Of a stretch of DNA of 64,000 nt, positions 36,795 to 46,030 are shown in pieces. The position numbers and the translations under genes were made by a program. This DNA is from Aquimarina sp. MMG016. GTDB lineage: Bacteria; Bacteroidota; Bacteroidia; Flavobacteriales; Flavobacteriaceae. Within the stretch, counting starts at the first letter, position 1. Each line of letters starts with the position of its first letter. The notes under the pieces were generated by a model. That model had not been told where the DNA came from, did no database searches, and was given only the letters and a program-made list of their open reading frames with translations. The stretch covers positions 87,528 to 151,527 of the forward strand of contig NZ_JAGJEA010000011.1 in the NCBI RefSeq assembly GCF_018100805.1. Reading direction: 5' to 3'.

Positions 36795-38024
36795 TTATTC
36801 ATTTAACAGCTGATTAACAAAACTTTCAAAATCTTTCTTGAAATCTAAATATTTCTGCCCCGTAGCCGGACCATTAAAACCTGTGTGAATTTTACGGACT
36901 TCTCCTTTTTTATCAATAAAAATAGTAGTTGGGTATGATAACACATGATTTAACATTGGAAGTTTTTCCTGAGCTTTTTGTTTATTAGAAGTACCGAATT
37001 GAGCCAGTAGAATTGGATAATCTACTTTTAATTTTTTCTTTAATCTTTCTATAGACTTAAAAGCTTTTTCTTTAGTCTTTGCATATTCAAAAGCTAAGGA
37101 CACAATCTCTACATTTTTGTTTTTATTACGATTATAGAAATCCACATAATATTTAGTTTCATCCATACAATTAGGACACCAAGTCCCCATAATCTGAACT
37201 AACACCACCTTATCTTTAAACCTCTCATCATCTAAAGATATCATATTACCTGCCATATCAGAAAAGTTAAATGCTAACTTATCATATCCTTCTTTTATAA
37301 ATGTAAAAGAATCAGCAGCAGGAAGTACATAATTCTCATTGCGTTTTGCCACAAAAGGCTCTTTCCAATGATTACCTGAATAAAAATATCCATTGATAAT
37401 ACTATCTGTAACCTTAGCAGTAAACAAAAAGGCATGCGCTCCATCAAATGTAGATAATTTCAGTTCGTCATTATTCATAACGCCTTCCAGATAACGATAG
37501 TCTCCTGTAGTGGTTCTAAAGGTCCCTGTCACTACATTACCAGTTTGTTTAAAAATGCCTTTTGCGATATACCTATCTTCTTCATTATTGGGGCTAAAAA
37601 CTGTTTCCCAATTACCAGTAATTTTATATTTAGCTCTTGAAGTTACCTCAAACCTATCTTGTTCTCCATACTTTGCTTCAAAAGGCACTACTCTATCAAG
37701 ACTTTCTTTGATAAAGCTACCAGAGATGGTTAATGAATCCACAAACTTACCCGCTACATAGCCTTCAAAAACAGGAAACTTGATCGTAATAGAATCTCCG
37801 TTAATCTCCACCTCATCAACATCAATCTCTTCTTCTGCGTTGAAAATCTTTAACGTTTGATCGTCCATTACTTCAAATAAAAATGGTAATTGTTCATTAT
37901 CCTGAACCTCTAAAGTAGCACGCCAAGGACCACTTTTAAAATCTAAATCAATCCTTTTATTATCTTCTTTACAGGAAACAAAAGTGATAAACACTAATAA
38001 TATGAGAAAGCTATTTTTTTTCAT
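36795..38024 (-). CDS. TlpA-like thioredoxin-fold lipoprotein
   Basis: 409 residues from MKKNSFLILLVFITFVSCKE; the lipobox FVSC marks a lipoprotein. Residues about 25-240 form a beta-rich DUF4369-like region; the C-terminal about 150 residues are a thioredoxin fold with the redox motif in GTWCPNCMDE and the cis-proline region LSYPTTIFIDKKGEV. It probably reduces disulfides or handles redox stress in the periplasm. The upstream terminator at 38042-38081 separates it from the 120-residue gene. Confidence 0.88.
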   Translation of the reverse strand: MKKNSFLILLVFITFVSCKEDNKRIDLDFKSGPWRATLEVQDNEQLPFLFEVMDDQTLKIFNAEEEIDVDEVEINGDSITIKFPVFEGYVAGKFVDSLTISGSFIKESLDRVVPFEAKYGEQDRFEVTSRAKYKITGNWETVFSPNNEEDRYIAKGIFKQTGNVVTGTFRTTTGDYRYLEGVMNNDELKLSTFDGAHAFLFTAKVTDSIINGYFYSGNHWKEPFVAKRNENYVLPAADSFTFIKEGYDKLAFNFSDMAGNMISLDDERFKDKVVLVQIMGTWCPNCMDETKYYVDFYNRNKNKNVEIVSLAFEYAKTKEKAFKSIERLKKKLKVDYPILLAQFGTSNKQKAQEKLPMLNHVLSYPTTIFIDKKGEVRKIHTGFNGPATGQKYLDFKKDFESFVNQLLNE

Positions 38025-38041
38025 TACCAAAGTTTTAAAAT

Positions 38042-38081
38042 AAAAAGTCCGGTAAGGTACTCAAAACTTACCGGACTTTTT
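38042..38081 (-). terminator. Terminator of the 120-residue secreted protein gene
   Basis: AAAAAGTCCGGTAAG, 10-nt loop, CTTACCGGACTTTTT: perfect 15-bp arms, T-rich on both strands. It lies 54 nt past the stop at 38135 and just before the start of the TlpA-like gene. Confidence 0.88.
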
Positions 38082-38134
38082 AAAATTAAAATTTGTAAAA
38101 TCTTAGACAAGATAGTACTCTAGTTCATTTGGTT

Positions 38135-38497
38135 TTATTTATTACCGCCTTTTTTTCTTAACTCGGCTTCAGATTGTTTAATTTTTTCTTCAGTTTCTGC
38201 AATTTCTGCTTCTTTTCTCTTTATTTCTTCTGGAGTTCTTGGAGGCATTCCACCTTGTTTTTTAACTTCTTCACGTGATAAGGATTTATTAACTATCCCT
38301 CCTTGTTTAGCAATGGCCAGAAGTTCTTTTTCTCTTGCTAGGTTTTTCTTGGCCTCTTCCAGTCTTATTCTATTTTTTTCTGCTTTTGTCATCTCCACTT
38401 CCTTTGTATTTTGTACAGTTTCTTCCTGTGCAAAAATTCCTTGATGTCCAAAAGAAAAGGCCACAACTAAGATAAATGCTAGTCTGATCGATTTCAT
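38135..38497 (-). CDS. Small secreted charged coiled-coil protein
   Basis: 120 residues. Signal peptide (IRLAFILVVAFSFGHQGIFAQ), then an almost purely charged helical body rich in Lys and Glu (MTKAEKNRIRLEEAKKNLAR, EIKRKEAEIAETEEKIKQSE). A short Gly/Pro break (KKQGGMPPRTPEE) divides two coiled-coil segments. No family recognised. Own terminator, and divergent from pheT across 179 nt. Confidence 0.75.
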   Translation of the reverse strand: MKSIRLAFILVVAFSFGHQGIFAQEETVQNTKEVEMTKAEKNRIRLEEAKKNLAREKELLAIAKQGGIVNKSLSREEVKKQGGMPPRTPEEIKRKEAEIAETEEKIKQSEAELRKKGGNK

Positions 38498-38621
38498 GTT
38501 TTCAACTTTTTAATTAATATTCAATGTAGTTTTGGGTAAATAGTATATCAATAATACAAATGCAAAATTAATAATAAAATAAATATACACTTTTTTATTG
38601 AAGATAAGGTCTTTTTACTAT

Positions 38622-38651
38622 TTGTAACCTCTACCCAATATATTATCTTTA
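38622..38651 (+). promoter_or_regulatory. Possible promoter of pheT
   Basis: TTG at 38622-38624, 19 nt, then TATCTTTA at 38644-38651, one base from the TAnnTTTG consensus, 25 nt before the pheT ATG. Confidence 0.4.
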
Positions 38652-38676
38652 CCGGCTCAATTTAGAAAGATCACAG

Positions 38677-41103
38677 ATGAAAATTTCATATAACTGGCTA
38701 AAACAATTTATTAACCTCGACTGGGACGCAGAAAAAACAGGAGAATTACTTACTGATTTAGGGTTGGAAGTAGAAGGAATTGAAACGTATCAAAGTATAA
38801 AAGGTGGTTTAGAAGGTGTAGTTGTAGGACAAGTATTAAGCTGCGAAAAACATCCTAATGCAGATAAGCTAAAGGTTACTAAAGTTGATTTAGGAAATGG
38901 CGAGCCGGTTCCGATCGTTTGTGGTGCTCCTAATGTTGCCGCTGGACAGAAAGTTCCTGTGGCTACTATAGGCACAAAACTATATGATGCTGAGGGAAAA
39001 GAATGGAAGATCAAAAAAGGTAAAATTCGCGGAGAAGAGAGTCACGGGATGATCTGTGCAGAAGATGAATTGGGCCTAGGAAATAGTCACGACGGGATTA
39101 TGATTCTAGATGCTGATCTTGCAGTAGGAACTCCAGCTGCCGAAATCTTCGATATCGAAAATGATCACATTTTTGAAATCGGGCTTACACCAAATCGTGC
39201 TGATGCAATGAGTCACTGGGGAACTGCTCGTGATCTTAAAGCTGGTCTTCTACAGAAAGATATTAATATGGAATTAATCACTCCTTCTGTTAGTAATTTT
39301 AATGTAGAAAACAGATTACATAAAATTGATATCGAGGTAGAAAACTCAGAACTTGCACCAAGATACTGTGGTGTAACTATTTCCGGAGTAAAAGTAGATG
39401 AATCTCCCACATGGTTACAACACAGACTTAAAGCAATCGGAATTACTCCAAAGAATAATGTAGTTGATATCACAAATTATGTACTGCACGAGTTAGGACA
39501 ACCATTACACGCTTTTGATGCAGATTATATTGAAGGCAACAAAATAGAGGTCAAAACACTAGCTTCAGGTACTAAGTTTACTACCCTAGATGAACTAGAA
39601 CGTGAATTACACAAGGAAGATCTGATGATCTGTGATGCTAAAAAACCACTGTGTATTGCAGGTGTATTTGGCGGAATGAATTCAGGAGTTACAGAAAAAA
39701 CAACTTCGATCTTCTTAGAATCAGCATATTTCAATCCGGTTAGTGTTCGTAAAACGGCTAAACGACATGGACTTAATACAGACGCCTCATTTAGATTCGA
39801 ACGCGGAATAGATCCTAATATTACAGAATATGCTTTAAAAAGAGCTGCTCTTCTCATAAAAGAAATAGCTGGAGGACATGTATCAAGTGAGATTACGGAT
39901 ATTTATCCTAAAAAGATTGAGGATTTCCAGGTGTTTTTATCTTTTGAAAATACTAAAAAACTCATTGGTGAAGAGCTACCACAAGATACTATAAAGAATA
40001 TCCTGACTTCTTTAGATATAAAAATCAATAGCTTTACTGAACTCGGTGTGGGGTTAACAATTCCGGCTTATCGCAATGATGTCCAACGAGAAGCTGATGT
40101 TATAGAAGAAATTCTTAGAGTGTATGGATATAACAATATTGGTTTTACTCAAAAGTTAAATGCTTCTATAGCTAATATTGATAAGTTTTCTGACAATAAC
40201 GTTCAGAATACCATCTCTAATCAATTGGTTGGTCAAGGGTTTAATGAAATGATGGCAAATTCATTAACTAGTCCTGAGTATATAAACTTAAGCGAACAGC
40301 TTAAAACTGAAAACAATGTAGAAATGCTAAATCCTTTAAGTAATGATTTAGCAGTTATGAGACAATCTATGCTATTTTCAGGTTTAGAAGCAGTTTCCTA
40401 TAATATCAATAGAAAACGTGCTGATCTTAAATTATTTGAATTTGGAAAGACCTATCATCAATACAATAGTGAAAGAATAGAAAACAAACACCTAAGTATT
40501 ATTACCTCTGGAAACAGAGCAAAAGAAAGCTGGAAAACAACTCAACAATCTAGCGATTTCTTTTACCTGAAAGGTATTGTTATGACAATTTTAGAGCGCT
40601 TAGGCTTAAAGAAACTAAAAACTTCTCCTATCAAAAACGACTTGTTTTCTGAAGGAATATCCCTGAGCCTTGGTAAAACTAAACTTGTTGATTTTGGAAT
40701 TGTAAAGAAATCTGTTCTAAAGCATTTTTCCATATCACAAGAGGTATTATACGCAGATTTCAATTGGGATAATGTTTTAGAATACGCTAAACATAATAAA
40801 GTAAAATATAAAGATATACCCAAATTCCCAGAAGTACGTCGAGATTTTGCTTTGTTACTAGATAATGCTATAAGTTTTGAAGAAATTCATATGATCGCTA
40901 AGCAAACAGAAAAGCAATTACTAAAAGAAATTAGCTTGTTTGATGTTTATCAAGGTAAGAATTTACCTGATGGTAAAAAATCTTACGCAGTGAGTTTTAC
41001 GCTTCAGGATGAAAATAAAACACTTACTGACAAACAAATCGACAAGATCATGAATAAGCTTCAGCACAATTTTGAAAACAAACTAGGTGCTGAATTAAGA
41101 TAG
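38677..41103 (+). CDS. pheT: Phenylalanine-tRNA ligase beta subunit
   Basis: 808 residues, full length. N-terminal tRNA-binding (EMAP/OB) domain (GVVVGQVLSCEKHPNADKL), B3/B4 editing domain (LGQPLHAFDADYIEG, ESAYFNPVSVRKTAKRHGL), B5 domain, a catalytic-like core (LNPLSNDLAVMRQSMLFSGL, ELRLFEFGKTY-like segment) and the C-terminal FDX-ACB anticodon domain (FPEVRRDFALLLDNAISFEE). It pairs with PheS, which is not in the window. Followed by a strong terminator. Confidence 0.97.
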   Translation: MKISYNWLKQFINLDWDAEKTGELLTDLGLEVEGIETYQSIKGGLEGVVVGQVLSCEKHPNADKLKVTKVDLGNGEPVPIVCGAPNVAAGQKVPVATIGTKLYDAEGKEWKIKKGKIRGEESHGMICAEDELGLGNSHDGIMILDADLAVGTPAAEIFDIENDHIFEIGLTPNRADAMSHWGTARDLKAGLLQKDINMELITPSVSNFNVENRLHKIDIEVENSELAPRYCGVTISGVKVDESPTWLQHRLKAIGITPKNNVVDITNYVLHELGQPLHAFDADYIEGNKIEVKTLASGTKFTTLDELERELHKEDLMICDAKKPLCIAGVFGGMNSGVTEKTTSIFLESAYFNPVSVRKTAKRHGLNTDASFRFERGIDPNITEYALKRAALLIKEIAGGHVSSEITDIYPKKIEDFQVFLSFENTKKLIGEELPQDTIKNILTSLDIKINSFTELGVGLTIPAYRNDVQREADVIEEILRVYGYNNIGFTQKLNASIANIDKFSDNNVQNTISNQLVGQGFNEMMANSLTSPEYINLSEQLKTENNVEMLNPLSNDLAVMRQSMLFSGLEAVSYNINRKRADLKLFEFGKTYHQYNSERIENKHLSIITSGNRAKESWKTTQQSSDFFYLKGIVMTILERLGLKKLKTSPIKNDLFSEGISLSLGKTKLVDFGIVKKSVLKHFSISQEVLYADFNWDNVLEYAKHNKVKYKDIPKFPEVRRDFALLLDNAISFEEIHMIAKQTEKQLLKEISLFDVYQGKNLPDGKKSYAVSFTLQDENKTLTDKQIDKIMNKLQHNFENKLGAELR

Positions 41104-41130
41104 CATATATAGCTTTAAACAATAATTGCA

Positions 41131-41164
41131 AAAAATGCCTTTGATAATTTCAAAGGCATTTTTT
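41131..41164 (+). terminator. Terminator of pheT
   Basis: AAAAATGCCTTTGA, 5-nt loop, TCAAAGGCATTTTT; perfect arms with a T run. Confidence 0.9.
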
Positions 41165-41289
41165 ATTCTAATTCCTTAATTATCTGCATTAAACAATTCT
41201 TAAATTAAATAGACTCATTTGTTTTGCATTTAATTTTATTGCACATTTGCAAAAGTTAAAAAAATCTTAACAAAACCCTAAATCGAACT

Positions 41290-43149
41290 ATGAAAAAAAT
41301 CTACCTAATAGTCATATTATGCATGGCTTCAATTCTATCTGTTGTTTCTCAGCAAAAATTATGGGAAGTTGATTTAAAAGAAACTTTGTATGAAGTTGGA
41401 TGGATCAAACAAGCAAATGATGGAACCATAATTGCTTCCGGAGCTAAAGGACTTGTAGGTCTAAATAATATTACTGGAGAAACCATCTGGCACAATAAGG
41501 AACTAAAAGCGATAGATAAGAATACTTTTTTAAATATTGATGGTTTGCCTCTTTTCTACATAGAATATGTATCCATAGGAGGAAAAACTCGTGGATTGAT
41601 TCTTAATTCCAGTAATGGAAATATTGTATTTGATACCAAAGACGATGGTTACAAAATCAGAAATTTTTCATTAATGCCTGATAAAGGAATGATCCTATTC
41701 GAATTGGTAAAAGGTAAAGAAAGAAATCTAATGTCATTCAGTCTCAAAACCTGGCAAAAAAACTGGATCACTCCACTTGGAGAAACTAAAGGTTTACTGG
41801 AAAAGTTCGGACAATCATCTTTTATACATCACGGCCCATATTTTAATAAGGAAAATAATATTATAGTAGGCCTTAAAGAAGATATTTATGCTTTAAATAT
41901 CAATTCTGGAGAAGTAGTATGGCATCATAAGGCAGATAAAAAAATCAAAGCTTTGGTATATTCTGATATCAATAACAGTTTATACCTAGGTATTAGAAAA
42001 TCTAAAGTGTTAACTGTTCTTAATCCGTCTAATGGAGAAGACATTACTCCAGGAAAGCTAAAACTAAGAGGCACACTAATTGATGTTAGACCAGATGACA
42101 AAAACAATTTAATTTTGGTTGAAACTGAAGGTTTTAACATCATTGATCCACAAACCAACGAATTTAAATGGAAAAAAAGTTTTAAAATTGAGTTCTTGGA
42201 TGAAGTTATTCCTCATGAAAAAGGAATGATCGCCATTGGTAAAGATGAAAAAGATGGAACTATTGCTCTAGTAAATGATGCAGGTGAAAAAGTATGGAGA
42301 AGTAAAGTAAAAGGATATTCTTATTATGTAACACCTACAAACAAAGGAGTTATGTATGTGTCCACAGAGAGATCAAACATCTTAGATTTTGAAAAAGGAA
42401 AAGATGTTTGGGATAAAGATGTGAAATTCAAATCTATTCCTGCAGTTACCTATGACGAAAAAGAAGATAAGGTTGTATTATTCGAAAATGAAAAAGGATA
42501 TAAATTTGACCTTAACACTGGAAATATAGAATTATTTGCGGAGGATGTTGAGTTAAAAGAAGTAAAGAAAAAAACACCTTTAGTAGCAGAATATATTGAT
42601 GGTACAGGATATCTGTTACATGCAGATCAACACATATCCTTATTATCGCCTACAGGGGAACTAAAATACACTAATTACTATCGCCCTGCTGCTTCTGTAG
42701 ATGGCTTCTTGAAAATGGCACAAACAGGATTAAATATAGTAGGTGTTGATTTGGACATACAAGGTTCTCTAGACAATATTAATACTTTAACTGCTTTATC
42801 TAATGGTGTATATATGAGGTCAGAAGACCAAACTGACGGAAAAAGCAATTCTACAGTAGTAGCAGGAATGTATACTGGCTCAGAACAAGGTAACATGTCA
42901 ACTGTTTTTGAGGTAACATTAACAAGGTTCTCTAACTCTAAAGAGAATCGTAGTCATAAATTTGTAGTGAGCAAGGTAAAAAATGATGCAGGTACTAAGC
43001 ATTTCATATATATGGTTAATAAAAAAACCGGTACTAATGACACACAAATAGAGTTATTAGATAAAACCCCTAATTATCTTATTGATGAGATAGATAACGT
43101 AGTATTTATCAATGAAAAAAATCATTTGATTTCATCTCATAAGTTCTAA
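41290..43149 (+). CDS. Secreted PQQ-type beta-propeller protein
   Basis: 619 residues with a signal peptide (YLIVILCMASILSVVSQ). Repeated propeller-blade signatures such as GLVGLNNITGETIWHNKE, IYALNINSGEVVWHHKA and GFNIIDPQTNEFKWKKS are spaced 45-60 residues apart, typical of PQQ/quinoprotein-like or BamB-like repeats. No catalytic PQQ-dehydrogenase residues were noted, so it is more likely a binding or scaffold protein. The C-terminal about 130 residues have fewer repeat features. Single gene between two terminators. Confidence 0.82.
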   Translation: MKKIYLIVILCMASILSVVSQQKLWEVDLKETLYEVGWIKQANDGTIIASGAKGLVGLNNITGETIWHNKELKAIDKNTFLNIDGLPLFYIEYVSIGGKTRGLILNSSNGNIVFDTKDDGYKIRNFSLMPDKGMILFELVKGKERNLMSFSLKTWQKNWITPLGETKGLLEKFGQSSFIHHGPYFNKENNIIVGLKEDIYALNINSGEVVWHHKADKKIKALVYSDINNSLYLGIRKSKVLTVLNPSNGEDITPGKLKLRGTLIDVRPDDKNNLILVETEGFNIIDPQTNEFKWKKSFKIEFLDEVIPHEKGMIAIGKDEKDGTIALVNDAGEKVWRSKVKGYSYYVTPTNKGVMYVSTERSNILDFEKGKDVWDKDVKFKSIPAVTYDEKEDKVVLFENEKGYKFDLNTGNIELFAEDVELKEVKKKTPLVAEYIDGTGYLLHADQHISLLSPTGELKYTNYYRPAASVDGFLKMAQTGLNIVGVDLDIQGSLDNINTLTALSNGVYMRSEDQTDGKSNSTVVAGMYTGSEQGNMSTVFEVTLTRFSNSKENRSHKFVVSKVKNDAGTKHFIYMVNKKTGTNDTQIELLDKTPNYLIDEIDNVVFINEKNHLISSHKF

Positions 43150-43173
43150 AAAAAACTTAATCTTTTAAATATT

Positions 43174-43206
43174 AAAGAGGTTGCCTATTCAGACAACCTC
43201 TTTTTT
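43174..43206 (+). terminator. Terminator of the propeller protein gene
   Basis: AAAGAGGTTG, 10-nt loop, CAACCTCTTT then T run; 10-bp perfect stem. Confidence 0.88.
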
Positions 43207-43303
43207 AATTCAATTTTTAATCATTCTAATTAAACCTAACTTTATTTCTTTCTTGTAATCCTAAACGTAAATCCCTAATTTAGTGGAGCTAAAGAAAAGA
43301 AAA

Positions 43304-44023
43304 ATGATACTTCCCAGAACAAATATCCAAAATCAACTGAATAAGCTTAGAGCTAAAAATTTTGATGAATCTACTTGGGCTGCACAAGTAGCTAATGTTT
43401 TAAAAAAAGATGCTCTACACAAAGAAAGAATTCTAAAAAATCTAGAAGATAACACTGTAGTTTCTGCTAATGATTTTGTTTTTGATCTTCTTGAGACCAA
43501 AAATATATACCACATTGACCAAATCAAAAAGATCTGTATTGATTACAGGCTTCGTTTTTTGAATTCAAAATATTTTAAAGGTAAACTACCAAAAGAAGCT
43601 CTTTTCGAAATTAAATCATTAGAAAAAAGACATGGTACAGAACTTAAAGGTTTTAAGATTATTGCTCCTTCTAAGTTATTTAAACTAGAAAATGCCGATG
43701 ATCCTCTCCTTTTTGCTCCTTTAGGAAACGATTATTTTTATTTAATACATAAATGGGGTAATGATTTGCATCCACTACGCAAACGCATAATGTGGTTTTT
43801 TAAAAGTTTTGAAAATTTACTTATTCTTACTTTTATTGTCAGTCTTTTACTTACTTTTATGATTCCGGATGGTTTATTTACCAAACAGAATTCTACTTCT
43901 ATATTTATTATGGAATTTTTATTTATGTTCAAATCGGTTGCAGCCGTGGTGTTATTTTATGGATTTGCATTGGGCAAAAACTTTAATACTGCTATCTGGA
44001 ATAGTAAATATTTTAATGCATAA
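43304..44023 (+). CDS. Membrane protein of unknown function
   Basis: 239 residues from ATG 43304 (MILPRTNIQNQLNKLR); a GTG at 43283 would add seven residues. The N-terminal about 150 residues are soluble and helical, then come two hydrophobic helices near the C terminus (LLILTFIVSLLLTFMIP and FLFMFKSVAAVVLFYGFAL). Followed after 14 nt by the DUF2007 gene and then a 67-residue membrane protein; the three form an operon. Function unknown. Confidence 0.75.
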   Translation: MILPRTNIQNQLNKLRAKNFDESTWAAQVANVLKKDALHKERILKNLEDNTVVSANDFVFDLLETKNIYHIDQIKKICIDYRLRFLNSKYFKGKLPKEALFEIKSLEKRHGTELKGFKIIAPSKLFKLENADDPLLFAPLGNDYFYLIHKWGNDLHPLRKRIMWFFKSFENLLILTFIVSLLLTFMIPDGLFTKQNSTSIFIMEFLFMFKSVAAVVLFYGFALGKNFNTAIWNSKYFNA

Positions 44024-44037
44024 ACAACATAAACATT

Positions 44038-44265
44038 ATGTTTCCCGAAAGCGAATATGAACGAGTATATACAGGCAGTTTAATAAACGTCCAGTTTTTA
44101 CAAACATTACTTCAGGATAGAGGTATTAATTCTATTACCCGAGATGATATGAAATCTGGCATGCTAGCTGGTTTTGGGGGTGGAATTCCTGATCACATTC
44201 AATTATTTGTAAAAAAAACTGATGTTGAAGACGCGATTCCTATTATCGAAAAAAGTTTATCTTAA
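44038..44265 (+). CDS. DUF2007 small signal-transducing-like protein
   Basis: 75 residues. RVYTGSLINVQFLQTLLQDR followed by GGIPDHIQLFVKKTDVEDA is the DUF2007 (putative PII-like signal) pattern, a ferredoxin-like alpha/beta fold. Middle gene of a three-gene run; start ATG 14 nt after the preceding stop and its stop is 2 nt before the next ATG. Biological role unknown. Confidence 0.85.
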   Translation: MFPESEYERVYTGSLINVQFLQTLLQDRGINSITRDDMKSGMLAGFGGGIPDHIQLFVKKTDVEDAIPIIEKSLS

Positions 44266-44267
44266 TA

Positions 44268-44471
44268 ATGGAAGAAGAAAATAAGGCTCCTCGCAAAACC
44301 TGGGATTTAATGATAGGGATTACTTTAGTTTTGCTTGGTAGTTTTAGATTATATAATCGGTTCCAGGCTGAATCTGAATGGACGTTCAGATCTTTATTTA
44401 CGATAGTGTTTATTATTTTTGGAGGGTATCTTATCTTTAGATATCTCCAAAATCCTGATAAAAAAGATTAA
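44268..44471 (+). CDS. Small two-helix membrane protein
   Basis: 67 residues with two membrane segments (WDLMIGITLVLLGSFRLYNR and LFTIVFIIFGGYLIFRYL) and a charged tail. It starts 2 nt after the DUF2007 stop and so is translationally linked to it. Its stop codon overlaps the convergent GMC gene stop by 4 nt. No family recognised. Confidence 0.75.
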   Translation: MEEENKAPRKTWDLMIGITLVLLGSFRLYNRFQAESEWTFRSLFTIVFIIFGGYLIFRYLQNPDKKD

Positions 44472-46030
44472 TTTTCTTTTCTATCAGGTATCCTACTCAT
44501 TGCTCGTTCCGTAATTGCTGTAATTGAAAGTGATGGATTCACACCAGGGTTAGCAGATATCATTGATCCATCACAGATATACATATTGTCGTAACCAAAA
44601 ACTTTATTGTTCTGATCAATAACACCTTCTGAAGCGTCAGTTCCCATAACTGCTCCTCCTAAAATATGTGCTGTAGATGGAATTCCTGCCAAAGGCTCTA
44701 ACCCAAAAACAGTTTCTTTACCTTTTACCAGCTTAGCATATTGTTTAGCTAAACCTAAAGATTCCGGAATAAAAGCAGATGGTTTTTTACCCTCCGAAAG
44801 ACGAGTACTCAACACACCAAATAAATTTCTTTTAAATTTTAAAGTACTGTCCAATGTCTGCATAAAAAGTAAAACAGTAGTGCTTTTCCCCCAGTCTTTT
44901 GTAGTATACAATTTAATATATGCAATTGGATGTTTTATAAAACTTGTAACCATTTTAGCAACTCTAACTACAGTATTTTTACCGTGTGTAAGCGGAAGAT
45001 GTGACAATCTCCAAAAACCTGAACCTTTAGCATATCTAACGATTTCTAAATGACTATTTTTATCTGTATTGAGTATAGATCCGATAGCTACACCTTTAGA
45101 CATATCTTTTTTACCATTAAGATTAGTAACACTGATAAGGCTTTCATTATTAGTTCTTATGCCATATCCTAGCTTATCAGATAAATTAGGAAGTGATTTT
45201 TGTTTTAGCTTTAGTAGTAATTTTACAGTTCCTAAAACCCCTCCCGAGAAAATAACACCTTTAGCTCTAATAGATTTTTTAGACTTAAAAAAATTAGTCG
45301 AAGATTTATATTTCACTTCATAACCATCATTTGAAGCAGTTACATCAAAAACTTCATGTTCTGCAAGAATATCTGCTCCTAATTGCTGCGCTAGGTATAA
45401 ATAATTTTTATCCAAGGTGTTTTTGGCTCCAAACCTACATCCGGTCATACAACCACCACAATAATTACAACCGGTCCGATCAGGGCCTTTTCCATCAAAA
45501 TAAGGGTCAGAAACTGTTTTATTAGGTATCCCAAAGAATACTGCTACATCTGTAGCACTAAAATCATTTTCGATATTCATCTTGGAAGCTAGCTCTTTTA
45601 ATGCTTTATCTCCATCAAAAAGTTGTGGATTCTTTTGTGCTCCCAACATTTTTAAAGCCATCTCATAATGAGGTTTCAACTCAGTCTGCCAATCAGTTAA
45701 ATTCGCCCAACTACCAGAGGTAAAGAATTCCTTTTTAGGAACGGGCAATGTATTCGCATAAACCAATGAACCTCCTCCCACTCCTGTTCCTGAAATGACA
45801 ACTACGTGTCTGAAAAATGACATTTTCATAATCCCAAACCATCTAAAAAAGGGCATCCATAACCATTTTTTCAGGTTCCAATTAGACTTAGGAAAATCTT
45901 CAGGTTTGTACCACTTTCCTTTTTCGATAACCAAAACCTTGTACCCCTTTTCCGAAAGTCTTAGCGCACTCACTGATCCTCCAAAACCACTTCCTATAAT
46001 GACGTAATCATATGCTGTCTCTAAATTCAT
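44468..46030 (-). CDS. GMC-family FAD oxidoreductase (cholesterol-oxidase-like)
   Basis: 520 residues. FAD-binding VIIGSGFGGSVSALRLSEKG at the N terminus with the dinucleotide fold, then GTGVGGGSLVYANTLP, a cysteine-rich insert CNYCGGCMTGCRFGAKNT typical of the cholesterol-oxidase branch, and the C-terminal GMC signature STAHILGGAVMG ... ISANPGVNPSLSITAITERA with a catalytic His/Asn pair region. It oxidises alcohol groups with FAD. Its start overlaps the stop of the desaturase-fusion gene by 4 nt (ATGA type), so the two proteins are made together and may act in sequence on the same lipid. Confidence 0.9.
   Translation of the reverse strand: MNLETAYDYVIIGSGFGGSVSALRLSEKGYKVLVIEKGKWYKPEDFPKSNWNLKKWLWMPFFRWFGIMKMSFFRHVVVISGTGVGGGSLVYANTLPVPKKEFFTSGSWANLTDWQTELKPHYEMALKMLGAQKNPQLFDGDKALKELASKMNIENDFSATDVAVFFGIPNKTVSDPYFDGKGPDRTGCNYCGGCMTGCRFGAKNTLDKNYLYLAQQLGADILAEHEVFDVTASNDGYEVKYKSSTNFFKSKKSIRAKGVIFSGGVLGTVKLLLKLKQKSLPNLSDKLGYGIRTNNESLISVTNLNGKKDMSKGVAIGSILNTDKNSHLEIVRYAKGSGFWRLSHLPLTHGKNTVVRVAKMVTSFIKHPIAYIKLYTTKDWGKSTTVLLFMQTLDSTLKFKRNLFGVLSTRLSEGKKPSAFIPESLGLAKQYAKLVKGKETVFGLEPLAGIPSTAHILGGAVMGTDASEGVIDQNNKVFGYDNMYICDGSMISANPGVNPSLSITAITERAMSRIPDRKEN

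Noticed and set aside
38790..40823. Minus-strand open frames inside pheT
   Set aside because: Shadows of a well-conserved coding gene.
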